From Meghimatium bilineatum (taxonomy: Eukaryota > Mollusca > Gastropoda > Stylommatophora > Philomycidae): DNA of 64,000 nt. Positions within the stretch are counted from its first letter, which is position 1. Each line of letters begins with the position of its first letter. The position numbers and the translations under genes were made by a program. Location of the stretch: NCBI GenBank assembly GCA_034231615.1, contig CM067306.1, forward strand, positions 40,153,101 through 40,217,100, read 5' to 3'. Of the stretch, positions 1 through 10,320 are shown one piece after another. Under the pieces are notes generated by a model. The model saw only the letters and a program-made list of their open reading frames with translations. It did not search any database and had not been told where the DNA came from.

Positions 1-484
1 TTGATTCTGGGTCACTTGGATCCTCAATGGGACAGCCAACTCTACCACGAATACTTCTCATGTGCATGGCAGGCAGGGCCGTGGATACATTTTCTTTGAG
101 GAGAGAGTTTGACCTAAAAACAATGTATTCACTCGTTTTCGTGTGTAAATACCTTTTTCTGATGTGAAAATTGATGACCTTTTTTCTGTGACAAATCGCC
201 GAGGGATGGGTTTTACCCAACTTTTGGATAATATTCTAGTCATGTTCTAATTTTAGGGGGGGGGGGGGGGAGGGGAGGGTGTTGAGCGCGCTTTGAGATC
301 ATGTTTACTATTGGGATTTCTCTTCCAGTTTAAGCAGCATTCTGAATCTCTCTTGTTTGGATATCACGCATTAACTGATACGACTGTGCTAGTCTATAGT
401 ACTGACGAAAAATCGTCGATTTTATCAAGAATTTCTCTTTCGAATTAATATTTGCTGCGTGTACTTGCTATGACTACCAGCAGA

Positions 485-555
485 TAGCATGCCACAAATG
501 GCCATGACACATAGACATCACGGCTATAAAGCCAGAGGCAGACCATGTAAAAGAT
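485..555 (+). pseudogene. short LINE 3'-end piece (copy 1)
   Basis: tagcatgccacaaatggccat, ggctataaagccagaggcag, catgtaaaagattaatcacag; then truncated relative to copy 2, where the element continues to its GATA tail. Confidence 0.7.
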
Positions 556-639
556 TAATCACAGGAATTGTCGAACGTCTCTTGCTTGAGCACTGTCCAA
601 AATATACAACTGAACGAACTCTGGAATTTTTGCTGTGTG

Positions 640-1392
640 TCGGTTGTATATGAGAAGTTTGATGATAAGTTAAAACTGTTAAAACACATGGACCTCGACC
701 ATGACAATCCGTAATTCATTGATGGCATTAACGCGAAAGAAAGCGCGCTATTATAAGAGCGAATATTCTTGCGAAAATGTGTGCATTTAGAGTGCTTATT
801 ATCAGAGATCATCAAGCGCAGGTATTTGGGATACTCCAATTGGCTTTGAGTGCATGATCTTTCCCTTTCAGCAACAACGTATAAACTTGCCATCGTTAGT
901 AATTCGTCCAAACAATTTTTAGCACCACAAAATTGACATACAATATCAATAATTCCACAGTTATGTGCAGCAATACGATCCTCAGTAAAATGTGCAACTT
1001 CACTTACAATTGATGACTTCGACACATTTGTGAACATGAGTGAGCATCGACATCTGCAGCTCGCCGTCTCTGCGTCTGCTCAACAGTTTCATGCTGTCTG
1101 TGACGACGTTGATATTCTCTATTGATAAATTGTCGATTTTCTCTTTGCGCTGGTGATCCTATCTTAGCTCGACGCCGATGCAAATGCGCATCCTTAGCAA
1201 GTCTTGTTTGTATTTGTTGAAGGGTTTCTTGATCAATTCTTTGCACCTCTCTTTCAATTCAATGTCTGTGGTCTGCAGCAGTTGCGGCACGAATCCGAGC
1301 GAGTGACTCTGGACTTTGACGACTCAGCCATCTTGCTTTTCGCTCTTTTGTTTTTTTTTACGCCTTCTTGCATTTAGATCATCTTTATCCAT
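640..1392 (-). pseudogene. Helitron-type transposon ORF, N-terminal remnant (copy 1)
   Basis: On the minus strand an ATG at 1392-1390 opens a basic, glutamine/arginine-rich stretch. After at least one frameshift it continues as RQSPESLARIRAATAADH and then REYQRRHRQHETVEQTQRRR, the low-complexity repeats typical of animal Helitron replicase N-termini. A second frame (555-1037) gives a zinc-knuckle-like CQFCGAKNCLDE, followed by HFRKNIRSYNSALSF, the conserved phrase just before the helicase-like domain in Helitrons. The Rep and helicase domains are absent, so this is a truncated, frameshifted fragment. The family assignment rests on motif recognition. Confidence 0.7.
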
Positions 1393-1450
1393 TATTTAAA
1401 TCAAATTATATGTATGTTTTAAATATAATGTATTTTAGATAACTTTAACC

Positions 1451-1732
1451 GCCCGTGTTTTGCCGGGGCCCGAAAGGGGAGCAAAGAATAGCAACACTGT
1501 TTACATTTCCACGCATGTCGTAAAAGACGACTAAGTAGGTTATGAGATGGAGTTGGCTGTCCCATCCCATATAAGGTCAGTGACCCAAAGCTGTGCTGAA
1601 ATCGGATGTGTCCGGCCGAAAGGCGCAGGTATCGCAGCAATGCTGTGGACCATGACACAGCGCATTTTGTTCTATGGACTACATCCTGCTAATCTGCAGG
1701 AGTTTGAGAACGAACGCAGAAGAAGAAGAAGA
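1451..1732 (+). mobile_element. SINE-A, full-length copy with 14-bp TSD
   Basis: A 282-bp retroposon-like unit starting gcccgtgttttgccggg and ending in a GAA repeat. It is flanked by the identical 14-mer agataactttaacc (1437-1450 and 1733-1746), a direct target-site duplication that defines both ends. Relatives recur at more than a dozen places in this window on both strands. I see no clear tRNA-type A or B box and cannot name the family. Confidence 0.88.
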
Positions 1733-2371
1733 AGATAACTTTAACCACAAGCCGATACAGAAGTCTATATATCAATGACATTTGTATAAAAAATGTCGTC
1801 TGCTTTGAATAACGTCACAATACCAATCTGGATCTCTTATAAGATTGGATCTCGAACGGAATTCCGTGTCGTAAATGCACTATTTATAGAGCGTTCAGGA
1901 GATGACAGAACATGGTTATTATATTATATGTATGTAGTTTTGACTAAAAAGTCTTCATCAGGGGGAGCAACAGTAACGACAATTTCTGCATCAATAAATA
2001 AATGTACATTGAAACACACGATAAAGACACACAATGGGTGACGATTAACGAAATGCTTTGATAGAAGAGTTTTCTTCCTAAAAAATTAGACACATTCCTG
2101 ATTAGATTAATCAAACACACTAAATGAAACACAACAGTACATGACAAATACATGCAAATATCAGGGAGTGTTTTCTTCATCCAAAGATCATAGTTCCTAC
2201 ACATAAAACAATGTATGGAACAAAACATCTGACAAACACCTGCCGATATCAATACATGGCGTTTGGTCAAATAGCAATAGCTTAGCAGCCACTGGATGAC
2301 TGAAAAAAAGAAGGGAGGAATATAGAGAAAAGAGTATATAGTAGAGAAAAGCGTGATGTTAGGGAGATCGT

Positions 2372-2735
2372 ATTTGTATCTTGCGTTCGTTCTCACAATC
2401 CTGCTACTTAGCAGAATGTATTCCGGAGAACGGAATGAGTTCTCATGTTTTACAGCTTTGCTGCGATTCTGCACCTTTCGACGTGGCATATCTGACCAAT
2501 GTGACTTTTGGGACAATTTCGACGTGGCATATCTGACCAATGTGACTTTTGGGACAATTTCGACGTGGCATATCTGACCAATGTGACTTTTGGGACAATT
2601 TCGACGTGGCATATCTGACCAATGTGACATTTGGGACAATTTCGACGTGGCATATCTGACCAATGTGATTTTTGGGACACTTGGAACTAGCTGAGACAGT
2701 TAACTCCACCCCCCAAACCTACTTAGTTTCATGTC
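2372..2735 (-). repeat. 41-bp minisatellite inside a SINE-A copy (copy 1)
   Basis: The left flank is the SINE-A 3' part (gcgttcgttctcacaatcctgc ... ggagaacggaatg, reverse orientation). The right flank resumes SINE-A (cagttaactccacc ... aacctacttag). Between them about five 41-bp units (cgacgtggcatatctgacc, aatgtgacttttgggacaattt) occupy the place of the SINE-A internal segment. The unit itself resembles that segment (cctttcgg ... acacatccgacttcagc ... ctttgggtcac). Confidence 0.8.
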
Positions 2736-2766
2736 ACGATGTTGACTTCCTTTTCATATTTCATCG

Positions 2767-2970
2767 TCTTCTTCTTCTGCTTCGTTCACAAACTCCTGAT
2801 GATTAGAACAGATTGCATTATGTCTACGTTCAGCTTTATACATTCGACTTCAGCATGACTTGTATGTCACTTTGACCCCCTATGTAATGGGACAGACAAA
2901 TTCCTTAGTTGTCTCTTGTGGCGTTTATGGCATGTGATAGTGTCGCTATTCGTTGCTCTCTTTTTTATGT
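2767..2970 (-). mobile_element. SINE-A, degraded (copy 1)
   Basis: Starts with TTC repeats and the 3'-module phrase ttcgttcacaaactcctg, then diverged SINE-A sequence (cgacttcagcatgact, aatgggacagac, ttcgttgctc). Much more diverged than its neighbour at 3010, so older. The copy-2 partner is at about 52448-52650. Confidence 0.7.
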
Positions 2971-3009
2971 AGTTCCATCACCACACACGATCTACACACA
3001 TAATCTTCT

Positions 3010-3281
3010 TCTTCTGCGTTCGTTCTCAAACTCCTGCAGATTATCAGGATGTAGTCCGGAGAGCGGAATGCGTTGTGTCATGGTTTACAGCATTGCTGCG
3101 ATGCATGTTCCTTTCGGCCGGACACATCCGATTTCAGCACAGCTTTGGGTCACTGACCTTATATGGGATGGGACAGCCAACTCCATCTCATAACCTACTT
3201 AGTCGTCTTTTACGACATGCGTGGAAATGTAAACAGTGTTGCTATTCTTTGCTCCCCTTTCGGGCCCGGCAACACATGGAC
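3010..3281 (-). mobile_element. SINE-A, minus orientation (copy 1)
   Basis: Reverse-oriented SINE-A beginning with TTC repeats and ending near ggcccggcaacacatgg. Flanks share cacataatcttct (2997-3009 and 3282-3294), partly overlapping the TTC tail, fitting a target duplication. Confidence 0.82.
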
Positions 3282-3294
3282 CACATAATCTTCT

Positions 3295-4383
3295 ATTACA
3301 GCCTAGTGTATTTTACAAATTAGCATATGGTTGTTCCACCACACCCCGAATCGTTCTGTGTTAACATTTTCTCCGCCTTGTGTATTCGTGTAAAACCAAA
3401 ATGACACCAAAATCCCCTCAACAGATCCACGATTCTAGGTCATCGCATAACTGCGTGGGGTGACAGATGAGCGCATTTAGCAGTGAGGAGGTGGCGGCAG
3501 GCGATGTTGTCTTGTTCACACAGGACACACTTATGACACAACAAATAAGTTGTCAAATATTCGCTCTGTGATCACAAACTAATAATATTATGTGTTAATA
3601 TGTTACACCTTCAAATCAGGCATGTTGCAAGCGGTATTACAATAAGGGCTTCATTTAGTTATTGTAAACACACACAAAATGTCTACACAATGTGTTTTCT
3701 TGTATAACTGGTTCGGCTTCTAAACATTAGGTCCTACAAGAATTCAGGTCAACTATTATATATCACGGATTTGGTAAGCCCACGGATTTGTGTGCAATTG
3801 TTGCTGGTTTTCTTTAATTTTATATCGGATAAGTTATTTTGTAATAAGCTGGTAAGTTCTCTTGTTATCGGGAATATATATTTGTTAAAATATTTTAAAA
3901 TTAAATTATTTACTTCTGTGAGTATATTTAACATACATTGATATCTTGTCTATCATTCATCCAGGTGACATAATCATTATGATGTCATTATTGCCATATA
4001 TTATTTCCAGAGCGTTGTCTTCTTTACGGATGTTCTGATTTTACGCGAGTGGACATGCAGCCAAGTCCATGTTTAAAAGCAAACTAAAATGTATTTTGTC
4101 CTTCGTCGTCTTGCGCGACTTACCATCAGTTACCATCAACAACCATACTGTTCATTATTAATTTTTTCATGCTATTTTCTCTATATGGCCGAAAAATATA
4201 TCAGCTTTCTTGTTATAATGTTGAGAAGTCAAACCTTTTCGACCTGTTATGTATTAATGTTGATTATCATCTTCGCACACCGGACACGTCCATAGGTACT
4301 CCGCTTCAGTAAATCTCTCAGGGTATAACGGCTGATTGTTCTGGTCCTTTGTTGGTTCACAATATATTTTTTTGAAATCTTTG
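3295..4383. other. no recognised feature (copy 1; partner about 52960-54079)
   Basis: AT-rich unique-looking sequence present in both large copies. Short frames only; no motif recognised. Confidence 0.5.
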
Positions 4384-4777
4384 TTAGAGGCTCTCTTTGG
4401 GCCACTTCATACTCACTCCGAATTCTTGCATTCTTGATATTGACTCATGCTTATTCATCTCAAAATCCTCTGATCGTGAGGACTCACGAAGAGCAGTGAG
4501 TATGTCTGCTCGGTCCATAGACTGACCGTCTGTTGTGGTGGCGAGACTAGCTAATTTGTCGGCCCGTTCGTTTCCCTCCACGCCCGCGTGTCCGGGGACA
4601 AAAATAAGCGTGAGTCTTAGTAGTGATGCCCGCATTTTAGCTCTCTTCAATGACTCTGCCCATTCCCTACGTACATCACCTGTTTTGACTTTCTGAATCA
4701 TATTCAGTGAATCACTTAGTATGCATGCATGGGAATAGGTTTGCGATTCCAGCCAGTTAAGTGCCTGAGTTACTGTT
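4384..4777 (-). pseudogene. LINE RNase H domain remnant (copy 1)
   Basis: An open minus-strand frame of about 130 codons reads ILSDSLNMIQKVKTG (aspartate of the RNase H core) and then FVPGHAGVEGNERADKLASLA, the classic RNase H end motif of non-LTR retrotransposons. The preceding TQALNWLESQTYSHA phrase is also typical. No reverse transcriptase domain is attached, so it is a fragment. Confidence 0.85.
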
Positions 4778-5358
4778 ATGTTCTTAATTACTTATTCATC
4801 TTGATTCGGCTTTCTTTTTAAATCTACTGTATTCTCACAATCCTTATGGAGCAGACCTGTAGATAATGGGGAGAGGGTGAGGTAATCATATTTACGCAGT
4901 AAATATACATGAAAAATACACTTGGCACGTAAGCCAGAACTCGGTAAACCCCACCCCCACCCAACAACTTTTAGCGATTTTTCACAAGAAATGCCAATGT
5001 CTCCAAACAGCCACATTTACACACGAAAACGGACGAATGCCCCTTTGTTCTTTTTTTTAAAAGTAAAATAAGGCTGATCATATCTACGACCCTGTTCAGT
5101 AGCGTCTCATTTCGAAGCTAGAAAATCTCTTTACCACTGATTTATTGTCCATGATTCACAGCCGTAAATTGCTACTGGAAATGTGTTTGTCAAATATCAG
5201 ATGTAATTTGCAATTTAGCTTTACAGCTGGTTCCTTGCCAAACATTTTTCAATTTGGGCATTCCATAAACTACGGCAACTATTGGGGAGGGGGCATATTT
5301 GACAATTGATTGGGGGGGGGGGGGGGGAAAGGTAGGGAGTAACACAATTTGACGTGAA
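4778..5358. other. no gene; G-rich MITE-like fragment near 5260-5345
   Basis: Mostly featureless. The piece ccataaactacggcaac with flanking poly-G tracts resembles the poly-C elements at 26650-27045. Partner region 54474-55048. Confidence 0.4.
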
Positions 5359-5883
5359 TCATGATCATCTTCTATATATAAGACCTCTGCACAGAATTAA
5401 TTAGGACTTCATTCGTTACATTTTTTAAAATTATTGTCGTGTTCTCCGTTGGTCATTCTTTATATACTTGCAGTCACCTTGGCTACTTTTTTTACATACG
5501 GCTCCAAATATGTAAAAATGGGGCTGCGTAGCGCAGTGGTTAGAACATATGAGTGGTTCTGGGTTTATTTCCCAGTTGAGGCGGAAATGTTTTTCAGATC
5601 GCAACGGCTCCCGGATCGACCCAGCCTTAAATGGGTACCGGATTAATCCGGGAAGTAAAGGCTGCGAGGAAGATGAGATGGCTTCCGCCCTCATATAGCA
5701 GAGACACTGAAATGTGATATCTCTCACATCTTACACCCCTACGTCATTAATAAATGTTATGGATAACTTTACTTTACTATGTAAATAGTGACTAACGAAA
5801 ATCACGACAGTAATAAAAAAAAATTAACGAATGAAAGCCTAATTAATTATGTGCAGAGGTCTTCTATCACAGATGGTCATGAC
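5359..5883. mobile_element. MITE with nested tRNA-SINE (copy 1)
   Basis: The arms are inverted repeats (agacctctgcacagaattaa ... ttaattatgtgcagaggtct, with outer matches tcatgatcatc / gatggtcatga). The arms continue inward as attcgtta, gtcgtg, gttggtcact and their complements. No coding capacity. The centre is interrupted by a SINE at 5517-5777. Relatives without the insertion are at about 34405-34650 and 37310-37540. Confidence 0.8.
5517..5777 (+). mobile_element. tRNA-derived SINE inside the MITE (copy 1)
   Basis: Starts ggggctgcgtagcgcagtgg (tRNA-like head with A box tagcgcagtgg), then a B-box-like ggttctgggtttatttccc. The body includes cttaaatgggtaccgg, and the 3' end is aactttacttt. It is flanked by the 8-bp duplication tatgtaaa (5509-5516 and 5778-5785). 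Relative to copy 2 it lacks 11 bp in the anticodon-arm region of the head. Confidence 0.83.
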
Positions 5884-6034
5884 TCATTTGTGAACAATGG
5901 TTCATCAATTGGATTGTTGAAATTTGAAATATTTTTATAAAAATGCCGCATATTTTTCATTTTGTAATAATGTTTCTGTGTACAATTTTTGGGTTTATTT
6001 TTTAACATAATTGATCAGGTGGTTGCATTGACAG

Positions 6035-6415
6035 CTGATGACATGGGAGGGCGTGGGGTCAAATACTGGCACAAAATAGTTGACGTAATTTATCGACAGT
6101 CTTTTCGTTGCAACATCCTGGGTAACAAAGCCGCAGACAAACTCTCCAAAGACTGTGTTGTATCGCAACAAAGTGTTGTAGAAACTACTTAAGAGGCAAC
6201 CAATGCAGCAATTAAAATTACTCTCAAAGCAAACTGTGAACCTAGATCGAGTCAAAAGTGATGCTTACCATCAGATCTCTAGACGTGACCAGGTTATCGT
6301 TTTCCTACTACAAAGACATAATAGACTACACAATCACCTATATCACAAATACAATATCGACTCAATAGACGTATGCACTTGTAACAAATGTCAAGATATA
6401 CAAAAATAGGTAGGT
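6035..6415 (+). pseudogene. LINE RNase H / C-terminal remnant (copy 1)
   Basis: Plus-strand frames give CNILGNKAADKLSKD, an RNase H end motif. After a stop and frame change come SDAYHQISRRDQVIVFLLQ, HNRLHNHLYHKYNI and VCTCNKC, the usual tail of Jockey/CR1-like LINE proteins. At least one frameshift and several stops are present. It is a different element from the remnant at 4384-4777. Confidence 0.78.
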
Positions 6416-6889
6416 GTGTTAACAAAATAAAACATAAAACAACCTAACGACGAGATACAGGGACAGACGTCATTTATATACTGTATGTAGCCAATGAAAA
6501 TTAAGGGAAAGGTCTAATGTGTCAATTTAGAACAGCGTTTATCAGACGGAGTTCCGCGGAACAATAAGGTTCCGTCAAATGAAGTTAACGTCTCCATGAC
6601 AAATGATTATGAACAGGCTAAGCATACGTATTTTAAAGTTATTTTTGTGTAAAGATTCATATTCGAAATTTTAGTGCACAGTACGACATGCGAGAATAGA
6701 TGCCCAATTAAGTACCAACAGACAAACACATATATCACATCAGAAAAGTAAATTGTATTATATAAATTGTCGTCAAGAATAACATATACTTGATAAACAT
6801 ATTTATTGATATAACATTTCCTTCACAAATATATTTATTTATAAAACATTTCCTTGGCAAACATATTTAATTATTGATATAAGATTTTA

Positions 6890-7045
6890 ACTTGTTTTAG
6901 ATGCTGCCCATAAATTACATCTATTTTAGAGGCTTTAAATAAATTACATCTATTTTAGAGGCTGTACATAACTTACGTCTTTTTTAGAGGCTGTTCATAA
7001 GTTACGTCTATTTTAGATGCTGTTCATACATTACATATATTTTAT
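6890..7045. repeat. 29-bp array (copy 1)
   Basis: About five degenerate units of the type ttttagaggctgtncataaatta + cgtcta. The matching array in copy 2 (56605-56950) has about eleven. Confidence 0.8.
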
Positions 7046-7059
7046 ATGCTTTCCATGCC

Positions 7060-7228
7060 GCCAAAGAAGGATGTGTCGGGTAATTGAGGCAAATAAAACG
7101 GCGACACAACACATTTCCTTTCTCTTGACTCTTCAGCCTGCTGGAAATCTAAGAGGACAATCGTCGTACCACACGAGAAATCCAGCGGGAGTTTGAGAAG
7201 GAACGCAGAAGAAGAAGAAGAAGAAGAA
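7060..7228 (+). mobile_element. SINE-B, GAA-tailed (copy 1)
   Basis: Short retroposon: gccaaagaaggatgtgtcggg, aaaacggcgacacaacac, gcctgctggaaatctaagag, ggagtttgagaaggaacgcag, then a GAA tract. It shares the 3' module with SINE-A but has a different head. The copy-2 partner is at 56970-57145. Confidence 0.78.
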
Positions 7229-7265
7229 AGTTAATAAATTACGTCACCAATTGGTGAGTGAGGGA

Positions 7266-7640
7266 GGAGGTCTGAAAATGTTTGACAGAAGTTGACGCTA
7301 ACGATATTGTTTCTATACACCAATGAAAATGTTTGACAGAAGTTGACACTAATGATAATTGTTTCTATACACCAATGAAAGTGTTTGACAGAAGTTGACG
7401 CTAATGATATTGTTTCTATACACCAATGAAAGTGTTTGACAGAAGTTGACGCTAATGATATTGTTTCTATACACCAATGAAAGTGTTTGACAGAAGTTGA
7501 CGCTAATGATATTGTTTCTATACACCAATGAAAGTGTTTGACAGAAGTTGACGCTAATGATATTGTTTCTATACACCAATGAAAGTGTTTGACAGAAGTT
7601 GACGCTAATGATATTGTTTCTATACACCAATGAAAGTGTT
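7266..7640. repeat. 51-bp minisatellite (copy 1)
   Basis: Seven units of about 51 bp (gaagttgacgctaatgatat, tgtttctatacaccaatga, aagtgtttgaca). Because 51 is a multiple of three, the minus strand stays open as a repeating 17-residue peptide; this is a consequence of the repeat and not evidence of a gene. Confidence 0.93.
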
Positions 7641-8019
7641 TGAATATGAATTTTTAACATTTGTATAATCTGAAAATATGCATGTAGTTTTTCCGTTCTC
7701 TGTACTAAAAAAATGGCGGGGGGGGGGGGGGGGTTGCGGGTGTGATTTTTGTGTGTGTGTGTGTGCGATAATTAGGCGGTACAAAAATTGGCCAAACACT
7801 GTTGAAGTAATTTATGGAAAATCCCTAATCTTATTCCTTTTCCACACGGTTAAATAGTTAAATATACGTTAATAGACGACGTCTGCTTCTGTTCTGTATA
7901 CAGTATATGTGTACATGTATGTATGTATATATATATATATATGTAGGAGTACCGCAAGACATGAATATTGTATAGGGGTTCTGCTGGGGCAAAAAAATAT
8001 TGAGAAACGCTGATTTGGA

Positions 8020-8329
8020 AGGATGATTTTCAATTTAGTTATCATATTGTCGATGGTCACGCTTTGTGTTGACAGCCAATGAAAATCACGGGAAACTTCA
8101 TATACGTCACGTTGGATGGAGATCCCAATTTAGTCCAATGTCCGGAACTCTCGACAATGTTTGTTTACAACTACTGACGTGACGTTGCAATTCTCGTAGC
8201 ATATCCTCGTAGCTAGAGATTCCTGCAGCATTACAAACTCTTGAATGTTCAGTACAACAATATTCCCATATAATACTAGATTGGAGTTAACTATGTTTAT
8301 CTATTATATGTTCTTTGTTTTTGATGAAA
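8020..8329. other. no recognised feature (partner 58067-58376)
   Basis: Contains gccaatgaaaatcacggga, reminiscent of the foldback at 38795, but no paired arm was found. Confidence 0.4.
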
Positions 8330-8770
8330 GACGTAGCAGGATGAAATTGTCGATAGGTTTTCGGGATACGGCATGTATTGATATACAGTATGTTTTGATA
8401 TAAGTAATAGCTTGATATATAGTAATATTGTGACTTCTCAGAATTCTAGTAACTCGTTCAATTCCCATTCTTCTTGGTCTTTGCTTAAGTCTTGTTGCTT
8501 CCAGTCTCGTATTGTATGTCCCTGCTGTTAACAAATATGAGCTTATTTTCATTAAGTGGCCGAACCAGTTCATTTTTTTCCCCAAGTGTTTGATCACAGA
8601 CGTTGTTCCAGCAGTTCTTGTAATCTTTTCATTCCTGATTTTTTAAATTCTATTTACTGCTTTTCTTAGACATCTCATATCACACGTAGTAAGCTTTCTT
8701 TCGTGTTCTTTAGTTAGTGATAACACAATGTTGGTATGAAGATTGGACTTATGTCTCAAGATTGGTGCGC
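8330..8770 (-). pseudogene. LINE reverse transcriptase C-terminal remnant (copy 1)
   Basis: Minus-strand frames give HERKLTTCDMRCLRKAVNRI, then after a stop KMNWFGHLMKISS, then RLKQRPRRMGIERV. The MRCLRK ... WFGHLMR ... RPRRRW order is characteristic of the region after the reverse transcriptase in many animal LINEs. Stops and a frame change are present. Confidence 0.78.
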
Positions 8771-8815
8771 ATTCATAATTTTCGTAGTTGCCTTTTTGAA
8801 TTCTTGTTTTTTTTC

Positions 8816-8972
8816 GCCGAAGGCGAATGTGTCGGGCCATGTGTGTTAATAAACCGGCGACATAGTGCATTTTCATTATTTGGACTACATCCAGCTGGAA
8901 ATTAGTAGGTAGGCTACATTGTTCGCAACAAGAGAGATCCAGCTGGAGTTTGAGAATCAACGCTGAAGAAGG
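8816..8972 (+). mobile_element. SINE-B (copy 1)
   Basis: cgccgaaggcgaatgtgtcgg, aaaccggcgacatagtgcatt, ggactacatccagctggaaat, ggagtttgagaatcaacgctgaagaag. Short GAA tail. The copy-2 partner is at 58869-59025. Confidence 0.75.
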
Positions 8973-9735
8973 GAAAGAGTTCTTGATTTGAACTTTCGGT
9001 CCATTCTTCCGTCATCTGTAAAACTGCTTCCAGCAAATTCCATCATTGAGTTAACATAAAATAATTGTTATCATTCCTAGGAATACAACAGTTCCCTGAT
9101 CTAGGTGGAAGATCACATCGATACAAGAGTAGATATACAATAAAACATGTAAGTAAAGTACTGTCATCACGAACTCTTTATATTGACATAGATGAAAAAT
9201 ATTTATGGAAAATTAATGTTCACACCAAGTTAGACTTTCCTCGTCCGCATACCATCTTGTTAATCAATGTTGCCATGTTGGCCAATTCATTTTCAAGTAT
9301 CACACATTTAGCTATTTTCAAAAGTTACATTTCACACAATTTATGTATATATATTTACGTCTTCACTGTGTTCAATCTCGTTGTATGTATACAGTAGTTT
9401 TAATACAGTTTTAAATTACAGAAGTGTGGCAATTTATTGGACGATGTTTTACTTAAATTAAACCACGAAAAGTTTCGACTTTCTGGCAACTACGGGTTAA
9501 AACTTGCGTATTTCTCAAATACACATCACGTATTTCTCAAATACGCATCGCGTATTTCTCTAATACACATAATATATGATGAAGAAAAACTGCAAACTCA
9601 CATGAACTCACTATCAAGAATATGTAATAAATACAACATGTGGATTAACACAAAAGAGAGAAACTACAAATAACTAGGTCAATAGAGCACTTAAACATCC
9701 AAATAGAGAACACAAAAATAAAACAGTCATAGTTC

Positions 9736-9902
9736 TTCTTCTTCTTCTTCTTCTTCAGCGTACATTCTCAAACTCCCGCTGAATTCTTTTGTAGCAGGAC
9801 ATGTCCTACTAGATTTCCAGCAGAATGTAGTCCAGGGAATGGAAATGCGTTGTGTCACCGTTTTATTTGCGCCAATGTCCTGACACATCCGTCTTCGGCG
9901 GA
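9736..9902 (-). mobile_element. SINE-B nested in LINE, 11-bp TSD (copy 1)
   Basis: Minus-oriented SINE-B (TTC tract first, then cagcgtacattctcaaactc, cagaatgtagtccagggaatg, ccgtcttcggcgga). It is flanked exactly by agtcatagttc at 9725-9735 and 9903-9913. The duplication defines the element as 167 bp. Confidence 0.9.
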
Positions 9903-10057
9903 AGTCATAGTTCAAGTACCTGGGAGTTATCTTCACAGAAGACCGACAACTCGATAGAGATATTACTAGATGTCAAAAGGAGGTAAATGCTGTGACATAC
10001 CAGCTGTCACCTTTGCTATTGCACCCAAAAATTATCATGGAAATAAAGAAACAAATT

Positions 10058-10320
10058 CTTCTTCTTCTTTCGTTCACTTAAAACATGTCTATATCAGTAT
10101 TGAATATAGACATGTTCTCATTGTGCTTTGTACGTGGCATCATGATTTAAGTGTGCGCATTTTGGCTGGTTGCATCCGTCTTCAGCACCCTGCTTATTTT
10201 GGCAGGACTGCGGCACTGCTCCAATGTGACTGCCGACCAGTCTTAGTTTCTAGCCCCTATTGGCTGAACTAATCCCCGTCACCACTTAAAGGTGTTGGCC
10301 TTGATGGGGAAGGAAAAAAA
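10058..10320 (-). mobile_element. third TTC/GAA-tailed retroposon type nested in LINE (copy 1)
   Basis: Starts tcttcttcttctttcgttcac, contains the short palindrome aacatgtctatat / atatagacatgtt and a unique body (ggcaggactgcggcactg, gtgttggccttgatgggg). It interrupts the LINE frame. No clean target duplication was found. A 5' relative is at 17542-17605. The copy-2 partner is 60108-60365. Confidence 0.65.

Larger units (their letters stand above)
6533..8012. mobile_element. non-autonomous hAT element carrying tandem arrays (copy 1)
   Basis: Terminal inverted repeats are cagcgtttatca at 6533 and tgagaaacgctg ending at 8012. The flanks atttagaa (6525-6532) and atttggaa (8013-8020) match at 7 of 8 positions, fitting an 8-bp hAT duplication with one later mutation. 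Inside are a 29-bp array, a GAA-tailed SINE-B (about 7060-7228), a 51-bp array, a poly-G run and a CA/GT microsatellite. The motif ccataaattac near 6910 and its inverse gtaatttatgg near 7810 suggest an older MITE nested within. No transposase is present. Confidence 0.78.

Noticed and set aside
1944-2663. 239-codon minus-strand ORF (HWSDMPRRNCPK repeats)
   Set aside because: The first part is the 41-bp array; the rest has no recognisable motif and no homologous intact frame in copy 2.
5517-5600. Functional tRNA gene
   Set aside because: The A and B boxes are present but no proper cloverleaf forms; it continues into a SINE body with target duplications.
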